A stretch of DNA of 64,000 nt, from positions 62,001 through 126,000 of the forward strand of contig NZ_CP007055.1 in the NCBI RefSeq assembly GCF_000517625.1, read 5' to 3'. The notes under the pieces were generated by a model. The model searched no databases. It saw only the letters and a list, made by a program, of their open reading frames with translations, and was not told the origin of the DNA. This DNA is from Halostagnicola larsenii XH-48 (GTDB lineage: Archaea > Halobacteriota > Halobacteria > Halobacteriales > Natrialbaceae). Within the stretch, counting starts at the first letter, position 1. Each line of letters starts with the position of its first letter. This document shows, piece after piece, positions 47,119 to 55,633 of this stretch. Both the position numbers and the translations under genes were made by a program.

Positions 47119-47295
47119 ATGAGTGAATTCAGCGTCAGCGGTCAATTCAAGAACCGAGATGGCTACGCGTCGTTCGAGACGACGGTCGACGCCGAAAACG
47201 AGAACGTCGCTCGCGAGCACGTACTCTCCCAGATCGGGAGCCGACACGGCGTCAAACGGACGGGTATCGAACTTGAGGAGGTTACCCAGCGATGA
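47119..47295 (+). CDS. rplX: Large ribosomal subunit protein L18Ae/LX (eL20-like)
   Basis: This 58-residue protein starts MSEFSVSGQFKNRDGYASFE and includes EHVLSQIGSRHGVKR. It is the short archaeal LX protein. Its stop overlaps the prefoldin start as ATGA, which shows the rplX-pfdA coupling. Confidence 0.95.
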   Translation: MSEFSVSGQFKNRDGYASFETTVDAENENVAREHVLSQIGSRHGVKRTGIELEEVTQR

Positions 47296-47741
47296 GTAGT
47301 CAACAGGAACTCCAGCAGCTCTCCCAGCAGCTTCAGGAACTCGAGGAACAGATCGAAGCGCTCGAGGCGAACGTCGAGTCGATCCAGCAAGAGAAGACGG
47401 AGGTCGACGAGGCCATCGAAGCCGTCGAAACGCTCGAGACGGACTCGGTCGTGCAGGTTCCGCTCGGCGGCGGCGCGTACGTCCGTGCAACCGTCGAAGA
47501 CATCGACGAAGTGATCGTCGAACTCGGCGCGGATTACGCGGCGGAGTTCGAGCAGGACGGTGCGACCGAGACACTCGAGAACAAAAAGGAGAACCTCGAC
47601 GACGAGATCGACGAGGTCAACGCCCAGATCTCCGAGCTCGAAGCCGAGAGTACGCAGCTCGAACAGCAGGCTCAGCAGCTCCAACAGCAGGCGATGCAAC
47701 AGCAGATGCAGCAGATGCAGGGACAGGGTCCTGACGAGTAA
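47292..47741 (+). CDS. pfdA: Prefoldin alpha subunit
   Basis: This 149-residue chaperone subunit forms the alpha part of the hexameric jellyfish. Two long coiled coils (ELQQLSQQLQELEEQIEALE and the Gln-rich C-terminal helix) flank a beta hairpin, VQVPLGGGAYVRATV. The C-terminal tail is a Gln/Met run. It follows rplX with an ATGA overlap and precedes ftsY by 14 bases. Confidence 0.95.
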   Translation: MSSQQELQQLSQQLQELEEQIEALEANVESIQQEKTEVDEAIEAVETLETDSVVQVPLGGGAYVRATVEDIDEVIVELGADYAAEFEQDGATETLENKKENLDDEIDEVNAQISELEAESTQLEQQAQQLQQQAMQQQMQQMQGQGPDE

Positions 47742-47755
47742 GCCCCTTTCCACCC

Positions 47756-49135
47756 ATGTTCGATAACCTGAAGGAGAAACTCGGGAGCTTCCGGAAAGAC
47801 GCCGAAGCGGCCGCCGAGGAGAACGCCGAAGCCGTCGAGGACTCGGATGACGTGGTTGAGGAATCAGACGATGCAGTCGATGAGCCCGACGACGCGTCGC
47901 AGTCGCTCGAGGCAGACGAGGGTACCGAGGGCGTCGACGCGGCTGCAGATCTGGAGGCGACCGATCCACCCGCCGATATTGCTGACGCGAGTGGAGACGG
48001 TGCTCCGGCGGACTCAGCGACCGAAGCGGATCTGCAATCAGAGGCTGCAGGTGGCTCCGCTGTATCCGACGACGCCGCGTCGCTCCACGAGGAGTCGACG
48101 CCAGCAGATCGCTCGTCTCCGTCCGGAACGGCCGGGGTGACGGCGGGAACGGCCGCCGACGAACCGGTGACGGCGGAGCCGGATGCGACAGCGCCCGAGG
48201 AATCTTCGGACGACGAGGAGTCGGATGCGGACGACGACAACGGATCGACCGGCTTCGGCCGCAAGGCCAAATCGCTCGTCCGCGGGAAGTTCGTCATCGA
48301 GGAGGACGACCTCGAGGCGCCGCTTCAGGAACTCGAACTGGCACTCCTCTCGAGCGACGTCGAGATGGGCGTCGCGGAGGAGATCCTCGATAACATCCGC
48401 GACGAACTGATCGGCGAGACGCGGACGTTTACGACCTCGACGGGTGACGTCGTCGAAGAAGCCTTACGCGATGCGATCTACGACGTCATCAGCGTCGGCC
48501 AGTTCGATTTCGACGAGCGCATCGCCGTCGAGGACAAACCGCTCGTCATCATCTTCACCGGCGTCAACGGCGTCGGCAAGACGACGTCGATCGCGAAACT
48601 CGACCGATATCTCGAGGAGCGCGGCTACTCGAGCGTGATGGCCAACGGGGATACGTACCGTGCGGGTGCCAACGAGCAGATCCGCGAACACGCCGAGGCG
48701 CGAGATACCAAACTGATCGCCCACGATCAGGGCGGCGACCCCGCCGCGGTGTTGTACGACGCGGTCGAGTACGCCGAAGCACACGATATCGACGTCGTCC
48801 TCGGCGACACGGCGGGTCGGCTCCACACCGACGAAGGGTTGATGGACCAACTCGAGAAGATCAATCGAGTCGTCGGCCCCGACATGACGCTGTTCGTCGA
48901 CGAGGCCGTCGCCGGACAGGACGCGGTCAACCGCGCTCGAGAGTTCAACGAGGCCGCCGAAATCGACGGTGCAATCTTGACGAAGGCCGACGCCGACTCC
49001 AACGGCGGGGCGGCGATTTCGGTCGCTCACGTCACCGGGAAGCCGATTCTCTTCCTCGGCGTCGGTCAGGAGTACGACGACCTAGAGCCGTTCGATCCCG
49101 AGGAGATGGCGGATCGGCTGCTCGAGGACGAGTAA
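47756..49135 (+). CDS. ftsY: Signal recognition particle receptor FtsY
   Basis: This is a 459-residue SRP GTPase at the membrane. The first ~165 residues form a very acidic low-complexity A domain rich in Asp, Glu and Ser. The NG domain follows: the P-loop is GVNGVGKTTSIAK, the DTAGR motif is GDTAGRLHTDE, and TKADADSNGGA is the specificity loop. The NG part is of normal size. Confidence 0.96.
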   Translation: MFDNLKEKLGSFRKDAEAAAEENAEAVEDSDDVVEESDDAVDEPDDASQSLEADEGTEGVDAAADLEATDPPADIADASGDGAPADSATEADLQSEAAGGSAVSDDAASLHEESTPADRSSPSGTAGVTAGTAADEPVTAEPDATAPEESSDDEESDADDDNGSTGFGRKAKSLVRGKFVIEEDDLEAPLQELELALLSSDVEMGVAEEILDNIRDELIGETRTFTTSTGDVVEEALRDAIYDVISVGQFDFDERIAVEDKPLVIIFTGVNGVGKTTSIAKLDRYLEERGYSSVMANGDTYRAGANEQIREHAEARDTKLIAHDQGGDPAAVLYDAVEYAEAHDIDVVLGDTAGRLHTDEGLMDQLEKINRVVGPDMTLFVDEAVAGQDAVNRAREFNEAAEIDGAILTKADADSNGGAAISVAHVTGKPILFLGVGQEYDDLEPFDPEEMADRLLEDE

Positions 49136-49260
49136 TCGGTCTCGACCGAACAGGTCGTTCTTCGAAGGTAGTTTTCGAATAGATCCCTCTGCCGGCAACT
49201 ACGGATGCATACAGAACGGTCGTGGGAACACTGAAGTGACCGTCAGATGTCAACTTATGC

Positions 49261-49875
49261 ATGGATGAACGTCGGAGCGTGAAGGAAGCCTATGACGAGA
49301 TGGCAGAATACTACACAGACGTAGTGACTTCTGAGTCATCGTCGGAACTATCCAAACCAGTGAAGCGCTTTCAGAATGAACTCGGACCCGAAGACGAACT
49401 ATTGGACGCCGGTTGTGGACCGGGCAGATCGACATTACGGATGTCCGGGGAGAGCAGTGTCGGCCTCGATATTTCCCGTGAGCAGTTATCACTGGCCAAG
49501 GAGAGGGTTACGGCAAGACTCGTGCAAGGCGATATGACTGCACTTCCTTTCGCCAGCGATTCATTCGATGCCGTCTGCGCAATGTACTCGCTGATCCACG
49601 TTCCGGTGGACGACCACCGAACCGCCCTCGCAGAGTTCGCACGCGTACTCCAGCCCGGCGGGACGTTGCTGGTCACCGAAGGCGGTGTTGAGTGGACTGG
49701 ATCAAACCCCGATTGGCTCGACAGTGGGACCGAGATGCGCTGGTCAATGGCAGGTCCCGAAGCTACACGGAATGACCTGCAGGCCTGTGGTTTCGAGATA
49801 CGAGAAGTATGGGACGTACCGGATCCAACCACCGACGACGGAGTGAAGCCATTCTTCCTTGCTACTCTCGCATAG
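49261..49875 (+). CDS. Class I SAM-dependent methyltransferase
   Basis: This 204-residue protein has the Methyltransf_11-type fold: LLDAGCGPGRSTLRM is the SAM loop, GDMTALPFASDSFDAVCAMY the acidic and post-II motif, and FARVLQPGGTLLVTEGG motif III. Substrate unknown. Base composition is more A+T-rich than neighbouring genes, with less typical codon choice, suggesting recent acquisition. It lies just before the HalOD1/zinc-ribbon gene, which is on the opposite strand. Confidence 0.85.
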   Translation: MDERRSVKEAYDEMAEYYTDVVTSESSSELSKPVKRFQNELGPEDELLDAGCGPGRSTLRMSGESSVGLDISREQLSLAKERVTARLVQGDMTALPFASDSFDAVCAMYSLIHVPVDDHRTALAEFARVLQPGGTLLVTEGGVEWTGSNPDWLDSGTEMRWSMAGPEATRNDLQACGFEIREVWDVPDPTTDDGVKPFFLATLA

Positions 49876-49933
49876 CTGTTCAGTTCATCGCCTGTACTTA
49901 CTGCGGCGACAACCGGCATACCTCCGACGCCGA

Positions 49934-50272
49934 CTACTCGAGCAGATCACCACTAACCCGACACCCACAGGGGTACGCATTGTGACACTCTGGAACGAGT
50001 TGGACGACCGCGCTAACCGGGAGTTCACAGTGGGGACACTCGGGGCGGGCTGGCGGGTCTTCGTCGGTCACCCACACGCCCTGTTTCGTCACGACGAGCG
50101 AGACGTCGTGGATCTCGAGGCGAACCTCGACCGCGTCGCCGCCCGTCTCGAGTAGCCGGGCGAGCGCCTCAGGATCGAACTCCCTGCCGAGCTGGTAGGA
50201 CTCTCGAGGGATGCCCTCCTTCTCGAGGGTGCGGACGATGTCCACGACCAGACTATCGGTCGTTGCTGTCAT
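49934..50272 (-). CDS. HalOD1-like domain protein with C-terminal PCGC zinc ribbon
   Basis: This 112-residue protein has two parts. Residues 1-70 resemble the haloarchaeal HalOD1 output domain (FDPEALARLLETGGDAVEV, VSLVVTKQGVWV). Residues 76-107 form a zinc ribbon with C79, C82, H97, C102 and C104, ending PCGCRVSGDL. The ribbon aligns without gaps to the microprotein at 5540-5695. RNA B starts divergently 101 bases away. The pairing of this ribbon with this RNA occurs twice in the window. HalOD1 domains occur in signalling proteins; the role here is unknown. Confidence 0.7.
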   Translation of the reverse strand: MTATTDSLVVDIVRTLEKEGIPRESYQLGREFDPEALARLLETGGDAVEVRLEIHDVSLVVTKQGVWVTDEDPPARPECPHCELPVSAVVQLVPECHNAYPCGCRVSGDLLE

Positions 50273-50344
50273 GGTCTGTGGGCACCCTCGAGTGCGTTTA
50301 TCGTAGCTGTCGATCGTTGCGTTCGATTCGTCTGTCGGACGGGA

Positions 50345-50352
50345 TGTTTAAG
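50345..50352 (+). promoter_or_regulatory. TATA box of RNA B
   Basis: TGTTTAAG; its TTTA begins 27 bases before the CATGG at the RNA start, the same distance as in RNA A (5764 to 5791). Confidence 0.6.
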
Positions 50353-50373
50353 CCCGCGGAGAAGATATCCAAT

Positions 50374-50480
50374 CATGGCAACCGATCCTCTAAGGGGTTG
50401 GAAGCCACGTCTCGGGTGTCACTACCACCCGGGGCATTTCAATACGAGTGCCCCCTCCGTGGAGTTTTGGCTTCCATTTG
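50374..50480 (+). ncRNA. Structured RNA B (second copy of the unrecognised family)
   Basis: The layout matches RNA A. Hairpin 1 is AACC 50380-50383 with GGTT 50396-50399, with an inner CC/GG. Hairpin 2 is CGGGTG 50413-50418 with CACCCG 50426-50431. Hairpin 3 is GGGCA 50432-50436 with TGCCC 50449-50453. The outer stem is GGAAGCCA (50400-50407) with TGGCTTCC (50468-50475): different bases from A, pairing kept. TGGC 50376-50379 can instead pair with GCCA 50404-50407. GGGGCATTTCA is shared with A. A 43-codon ORF from 50375 also runs through it. No gene follows closely on this strand. Confidence 0.6.
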
Positions 50481-50519
50481 GTATCACGTTCTGTAGTGTC
50501 ATATAACTACTGTTTCTGG

Positions 50520-50935
50520 GTGGGAATAATGTCGTCTTGTGGCTTCGATGCTCGAGTTCTCCGACACGGATCGCTGCTATAGTCTTGAACACCACTATCG
50601 CTGGCAACACTGATTGCCACACCCTCCCCAACCGATTCGCTCGCTCGCAGGCTCACGGCGTCGCCGTTCGCTGTTCCGCGACGCTCCGCGTCGCGCTCCG
50701 CTCACTCATCCCTCGCACGGCTTTCTCTCGCGGATCGCTATCGCGACCCGCTCTCGAGCGCGCGCCACCGCACGTGGCTTCGCCGAGATAGTGAATGGCA
50801 GCAACTCCGTGCCCTGCCCGATCTATTGGGCCACAAGAACTCTCTATGCAGTTCGATGGTCCTCCTTTCGCTCGAGGCCGTGGTTGCAAGCGCTCGGCGT
50901 AGTTTCTTCCGCTCGAGTGGTGTAACCCGCCCGTC
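50520..50935. repeat. Intergenic region with a GC-rich repeat-like block
   Basis: No gene is visible. From about 50618 to 50795 the sequence is full of short TCGCTC/GCGAGC-type palindromic pieces, such as TTCGCTCGCTCGCAGGC and CGCGACGCTCCGCGTCGCG. Blocks of this kind recur in some haloarchaeal genomes in my memory, which suggests a dispersed repeat or decayed mobile element. The part before 50618 is unremarkable. Confidence 0.4.
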
Positions 50936-51787
50936 ATGGCTATCGACACAGTCCTCGTCGTGGGAGCGACGGGAACGCAAGGCGGTGCCGTCGCTCGGCA
51001 TCTCCTCGAGCAGGATTTCGAGGTCCTCGCGCTGACTCGAGACAAGGACAAACACGAGTCACACCACCTCGCCGAGCGGGGGGCCGAACTCGTCGAGGGG
51101 ACGCTCGCGGAGAAAAACACCATCGAGCCGCTGGTCGAGGAGGCTGACGGCGTCTTTTTGATGACCAACTATTGGGAGCACGGCTACGACGACGAGGTCG
51201 CCCAGGGGCGAAATGCGGTCGAGTTAATCGACGAGGTGGGCGTCGAGCACCTCGTCTTCTCCTCGGTCGGCGGGGCCGACCGCGACACCGGAATCTCACA
51301 TTTCGATTCGAAGTGGGAGATCGAGGGGTTGATCGACGACCACGGTATTTCAGCAACGGTCGTCCGCCCCGTCTTCTTTGCGCAGAACCTCGAGGGCTTT
51401 CACGACTCGATCGAGGAGGGAACGCTCGCGATGGGCCTCGAGCCCTCGAACCCGCTGCAAGTCCTCGATATCGAGGATCTGGGCGCGTTCGTCGCGCAGG
51501 TGTTTTCCGATCCAGAAGAACACGAGGATGAGTCCTACGAACTCGCGAGCGACGAACTCCCGCTTCGCGCGATGGCGGTTCGATTCGCCGACGCCCTCGA
51601 GCGGCCCGTTCGCGCCCAGCACCTCTCGATCGACGACGTCGAGGAGAGTCAGGGCGAGGAGTACGCCGTGATGTTCGAGTGGTTCAACGAGGCGGGCTAT
51701 GAGTCGCCGATCGACGACCTCCGGGCAGAGTTCGACGTCCCGTTCAATCGCCTCGAGACCTACCTCGAACGCGAGTGGGCCGAGTGA
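50936..51787 (+). CDS. NmrA-like NAD(P)-binding protein
   Basis: This 283-residue atypical short-chain dehydrogenase has the Rossmann motif VLVVGATGTQGGAVARHL. HLVFSSVGGADRDTGISHFDSK and TVVRPVFFAQNLE follow the NmrA pattern. NmrA proteins sense NAD(P) or reduce quinone-like substrates; many lack the classical catalytic Tyr-x3-Lys, and none is obvious here. It is monocistronic. Confidence 0.9.
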   Translation: MAIDTVLVVGATGTQGGAVARHLLEQDFEVLALTRDKDKHESHHLAERGAELVEGTLAEKNTIEPLVEEADGVFLMTNYWEHGYDDEVAQGRNAVELIDEVGVEHLVFSSVGGADRDTGISHFDSKWEIEGLIDDHGISATVVRPVFFAQNLEGFHDSIEEGTLAMGLEPSNPLQVLDIEDLGAFVAQVFSDPEEHEDESYELASDELPLRAMAVRFADALERPVRAQHLSIDDVEESQGEEYAVMFEWFNEAGYESPIDDLRAEFDVPFNRLETYLEREWAE

Positions 51788-52122
51788 CCGCTACGTACGT
51801 TGACGGACGTGTTCTCCGGACGGACCGTCTCTCGAGCCGACACCTCCGATCGTAGCATTTACCGGAAATTTGTGCCGACACTCGCTCTTCGTTCAGGGTA
51901 CCGGCTGTCACGACTAAACTCGTTGCGGACATCTCGAGGATTCGATTTGGTCACCCAGCAACCGGATGTGGCAAAAATTTCCTGATTACCCTAGCCCCGT
52001 CATGGTTCGCCTGATTACGGAAGGGTATAGGGATAGGGTGCTAGAATCCAGTAACCGATGAGCGCGACAGTTATCTCGAGTACGGTAGCGGCTACTCGTC
52101 TTTTGACACGGCGGTGGTTTGC
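51788..52122. other. Intergenic region upstream of the nitrite/sulfite reductase
   Basis: No gene is seen. CCTGATTAC occurs twice, near 51981 and 52012, 31 bases apart and about 110-140 bases before the reductase start. GGGTATAGGGATAG lies just after the second copy. These could be regulatory sites, but no known operator is recognised. Confidence 0.4.
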
Positions 52123-53823
52123 GTGAACACAACCGAACAGTACAAACAGAACAAACACCCCCTCGACGTCATCGACGACGTCTACGAGTACGCCGAGGAC
52201 GAGCTCACCTTCGAGGAGATCGAAGAGCGAGCGGGCGGCGGCGAGTGGGAGCGCCTGAAGTGGGCCGGCATGTACGCCCAGAAACAGGAGGGCTACTTCA
52301 TGATCCGGACGAAGGTCCCCGGCGGGAAACTCACGCCGGAGCAGGCCGAGGTCATCGGCGAGGTCACCGACGACCTCGCGGTCGCCCCCGAAGAGTACGG
52401 CGGCGAAGAGCAGAACGAACTCTGGGGCGACGCCTACCTCGACATCACGACCCGACAGGACATCCAGAAACACTGGATCCGCATCGAGGACGTCCCGGAG
52501 ATGTGGGACCGGTACGACGAGGTCGGCCTGACGACGGTTCAGGGCTGTGGCGACGGCGCTCGAAACGTACTCGGCTGCCCCGCGGCCGGACTCGACGATC
52601 ACGAATGCTTTAACGCGCAGCCGGTCATCGACGCGGTCTCGGACTACTTCACCGGGAACCGCGAGTACGCCAACCTGCCGCGGAAGTTCAAGATGACGAT
52701 CACCGGCTGTGCACACGACTGCGCGCAGTCCCAGATCAACGACATCGGACTCGTCCCCGCGAAAAAGGAGATAGACGGCGAGTACCTCTACGGCTTCCAC
52801 GCCCGCGTCGGCGGCGGCCTCTCCGACGGCCCGCGAATGGGTTCGGAACTCGACGCCTTCATCCGACCCGAAGACGCCGTCGAGTTCTGTCGCGCCGTCG
52901 CCCAGACGTTCAAGGAGATCGGCGACCGCAACAACCGCGGCGTCTGCCGCATGCGGTATCTGGTCCAGCAACTCGGCCCAGAGAAGTTCGAGGAAGCCAT
53001 CCGCGACCGCTGTACGATCGACCTGCCCGACGCCGGCGAGAACCTGACCGTCGGCTACAAGGGCGACCACGTCGGCGTCCACGACCAGAAACAGGACGGT
53101 CTGCAGTACGTCGGCTTCAACGTGATCGCCGGCCGCATGGGCGGCGACGAGTTCGCCGAAGCCGCCCGCGCCGCGAAAAAGTACGGTACCGACGAGGCCT
53201 CCGTCCGCCTCGCGACCGACCAGAACTTCCTCATCACGCACATCCCCGAGGAGAACGTCGATGACCTGCTCGCAGAACCGTTCGCCGAGGACTACCAGCC
53301 GGATCCCGGCCCGTTCTCCCGGGGCGCGGTCGGCTGTACGGGCAACGAGTTCTGTAACTACGCGATCATCGAGACCAAAAAGCGCACCAAACGCTGGGCT
53401 CGAGAACTCGACGACCGTATCAACACGCCCGACGACCTCGATGTCGTCCGGATGCACATGTCCGGCTGCTCGGCTTCGTGTGCACAGCCACAGATCGCGG
53501 ACATCGGCTTCCGCGGCGAGACCGTCAAACTCGAGGACGAAAACAGCCCGAACGAGGAAGGGGACAACCTCGTCGAAGGCATGGACTTCGGCCTCGGCGG
53601 TTCGCTCGGTGAGGACAACGAGTTCCTCGATTGGATCGAACACGCGGTGCCGGCCGACGCGGTGATTCCGGCGCTCGAGCGACTGTTCGACGCCTACGCC
53701 GACGAAAAGTACGACGACGAGCAGTTCTACGCCTGGTGTCGCCGCGTCGACAACGAGCGGCTTCGCTCGATCATGCAACAGGCCGATGCACCCGTTGCAG
53801 GAGGTGTTGCCCATGGGGATTGA
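52123..53823 (+). CDS. Siroheme nitrite/sulfite reductase
   Basis: This 566-residue enzyme performs six-electron reduction of nitrite to ammonia or sulfite to sulfide. The 4Fe-4S/siroheme ligands are C405-x5-C411 (CTGNEFC) and C449-x3-C453 (CSASC). The N-terminal half has the parallel SITGCAHDC-type segment (TITGCAHDCAQSQ) and TTVQGCGDGARNVLGCP. It resembles ferredoxin-dependent nitrite reductases of haloarchaeal nitrate assimilation. GTG at 52123, preceded by GGTGG, is the likely start; GTG at 52114 is possible. It overlaps the next gene by 11 bases. Confidence 0.9.
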   Translation: MNTTEQYKQNKHPLDVIDDVYEYAEDELTFEEIEERAGGGEWERLKWAGMYAQKQEGYFMIRTKVPGGKLTPEQAEVIGEVTDDLAVAPEEYGGEEQNELWGDAYLDITTRQDIQKHWIRIEDVPEMWDRYDEVGLTTVQGCGDGARNVLGCPAAGLDDHECFNAQPVIDAVSDYFTGNREYANLPRKFKMTITGCAHDCAQSQINDIGLVPAKKEIDGEYLYGFHARVGGGLSDGPRMGSELDAFIRPEDAVEFCRAVAQTFKEIGDRNNRGVCRMRYLVQQLGPEKFEEAIRDRCTIDLPDAGENLTVGYKGDHVGVHDQKQDGLQYVGFNVIAGRMGGDEFAEAARAAKKYGTDEASVRLATDQNFLITHIPEENVDDLLAEPFAEDYQPDPGPFSRGAVGCTGNEFCNYAIIETKKRTKRWARELDDRINTPDDLDVVRMHMSGCSASCAQPQIADIGFRGETVKLEDENSPNEEGDNLVEGMDFGLGGSLGEDNEFLDWIEHAVPADAVIPALERLFDAYADEKYDDEQFYAWCRRVDNERLRSIMQQADAPVAGGVAHGD

Positions 53824-55417
53824 TGGCGAGGACGAGCGAACGTTCCCGACCGTTCCCGAATCTAGCGGCGACGACGATGACGACGTTATCGTCCCCGAGA
53901 CCAGCGGCCACGCGCCGCGGTCGCGAGCCGATACCGACAACGCCCGAGAGGGAGCGATTCAGCCCGCCAGTACCGATTCGAACGGTGACGCCACCGCCGG
54001 CGACAGCTGTTCACCCAGTACCTGTACCTGCGGCGAGAAGACACAGGAAAAGACCGTCGCGACGGATGGAGCAGGTGTCGCGAACGTCGACGAGATGGGC
54101 GAACTCGGCGACCTTGAGTTCACCGAACCCGCGGAGGGTATCAGCCAGGATGTCGATAACGGCGCACCCGACGAACGGGTCGGGGTTCCTGACGGCGTCG
54201 ACCTCGAGACCCCCGAGTACTCGATCCGGTCGGAGATGAACAACATCGACACGCCGGACGACAAGACCTGGTTCATGGAACTGGACGAGGCCGTCATCGA
54301 CGACGGCCGCTGTATCCAGTGTGGGACCTGTGTCGCCGCCTGTCCGTCCGACTCCATCGGAATCGGCGACGACGGCAAGCCGGAACTCGTCAAGATGTGT
54401 ACCGGCTGTTCGCTCTGTTGGGACTTCTGCCCGCGCGGCGGACTGCGCTACGAGCGCCAGTGGAAGATCACCGGCGGCGACGACAACGTCAAAGGCGCCG
54501 GCGACCCGATCACGGAGTTCTCCGCGCGGGTCGACGAGGACTGGACGAAAGACGCCCAGGACGGCGGCGTCGTCACGACGGTCCTCTCGCACCTCCTCGA
54601 GGCGGGCGAGATCGACGGCGCGCTCGTCGCGACCGAAAGCGAGGAGGAACCGTGGAAGGCCGAGAGCTATCTCGCGACCAGTCACGAGGACCTGATCGAG
54701 AACGCCGGAACCATCTACAACCAGACGATGGCGCTCGGCAACCTGAATCTCGACCAGTGGGAGCACAAGCTCCCCGACAAACCGTTCGACGACATCAGTC
54801 TCGCGCTCGTCGGAACGCCGTGTGAAATCGAGGGCATTCGCGCCCTGCAGGACTTCGAGTGGGACTACCAGGCCCAGAACGAGGGCGTTCGCGCGATCGA
54901 CTACACGATCGCGTTGATGTGTACGAAGAACTTCAACTACTACAGCCTCATGGGCGAGCAGCTAGAGGACCAGCGAGGCATCTCGCTCGACGAGGTCGGC
55001 AAAATGGACGTCCTCCACGGGAAGCTCATGGTCTACGACAACGACGGAGAGATGATTCTCGACGAGGACATCGAGAACTTCCACGACGCCGCGCTCAAAG
55101 GCTGTGACGAGTGTGCGGACTTCACCGGCTTCTGTGCCGACCTCACCGTCGGCTCGGTCGGTTCCTCCGACGAGTACTCGAGCGTCATCGTCCGAACCGA
55201 GCAGGGCATGAAAGCCTGGGATATCACCGAACCCGACCTGGACTACCACGACCTAGAGGACAAGTCCGCGGTCGGCAAACTCCAGGGCTGGGACAAGAAG
55301 AAGGCCTTCGAAAGCCTCGAACGACCGTTCGATCCCGATGCACCTCGATTCATCGACTACACGGACCACGCCGAGAACTACGGCACGACGCTGAATCCCC
55401 ACGACGAGGGCCACTGA
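53813..55417 (+). CDS. FrhB-like F420 hydrogenase/dehydrogenase beta-subunit protein
   Basis: This is a 534-residue Fe-S flavoprotein of the FrhB/FpoF type. Residues 1-145 are an acidic linker containing C66, C71 and C73. Two 4Fe-4S motifs follow: C167-x2-C170-x2-C173-x3-C177 and C196-x2-C199-x2-C202-x3-C206. The FrhB domain shows LVGTPCEIEGIRAL, IALMCTKNFNYY and KGCDECADFTGFCADL. FrhB proteins move electrons between F420H2, FAD and Fe-S centres. GGAGGTG precedes the ATG and the start overlaps the reductase stop, so this is probably its electron donor. Confidence 0.88.
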   Translation: MGIDGEDERTFPTVPESSGDDDDDVIVPETSGHAPRSRADTDNAREGAIQPASTDSNGDATAGDSCSPSTCTCGEKTQEKTVATDGAGVANVDEMGELGDLEFTEPAEGISQDVDNGAPDERVGVPDGVDLETPEYSIRSEMNNIDTPDDKTWFMELDEAVIDDGRCIQCGTCVAACPSDSIGIGDDGKPELVKMCTGCSLCWDFCPRGGLRYERQWKITGGDDNVKGAGDPITEFSARVDEDWTKDAQDGGVVTTVLSHLLEAGEIDGALVATESEEEPWKAESYLATSHEDLIENAGTIYNQTMALGNLNLDQWEHKLPDKPFDDISLALVGTPCEIEGIRALQDFEWDYQAQNEGVRAIDYTIALMCTKNFNYYSLMGEQLEDQRGISLDEVGKMDVLHGKLMVYDNDGEMILDEDIENFHDAALKGCDECADFTGFCADLTVGSVGSSDEYSSVIVRTEQGMKAWDITEPDLDYHDLEDKSAVGKLQGWDKKKAFESLERPFDPDAPRFIDYTDHAENYGTTLNPHDEGH

Positions 55418-55633
55418 TTCACGCGACGGCCGCTGGCGATCCTGTCGACGCTCCGCTTTCGCGATTTTCGGTGCACGCCGTTCGATTCGATCGTGTCACG
55501 ACTATCGACCCGTGAGCACACGCTGTCGCCTCGGTCCACGAGCACTGGCATTGCGCTGCCGGCTCGAGACCGACGGTCAAACGGCAGTACCATTTTTCCG
55601 CGGACTTATTGATGAACGGCCGGAACTGCGACT

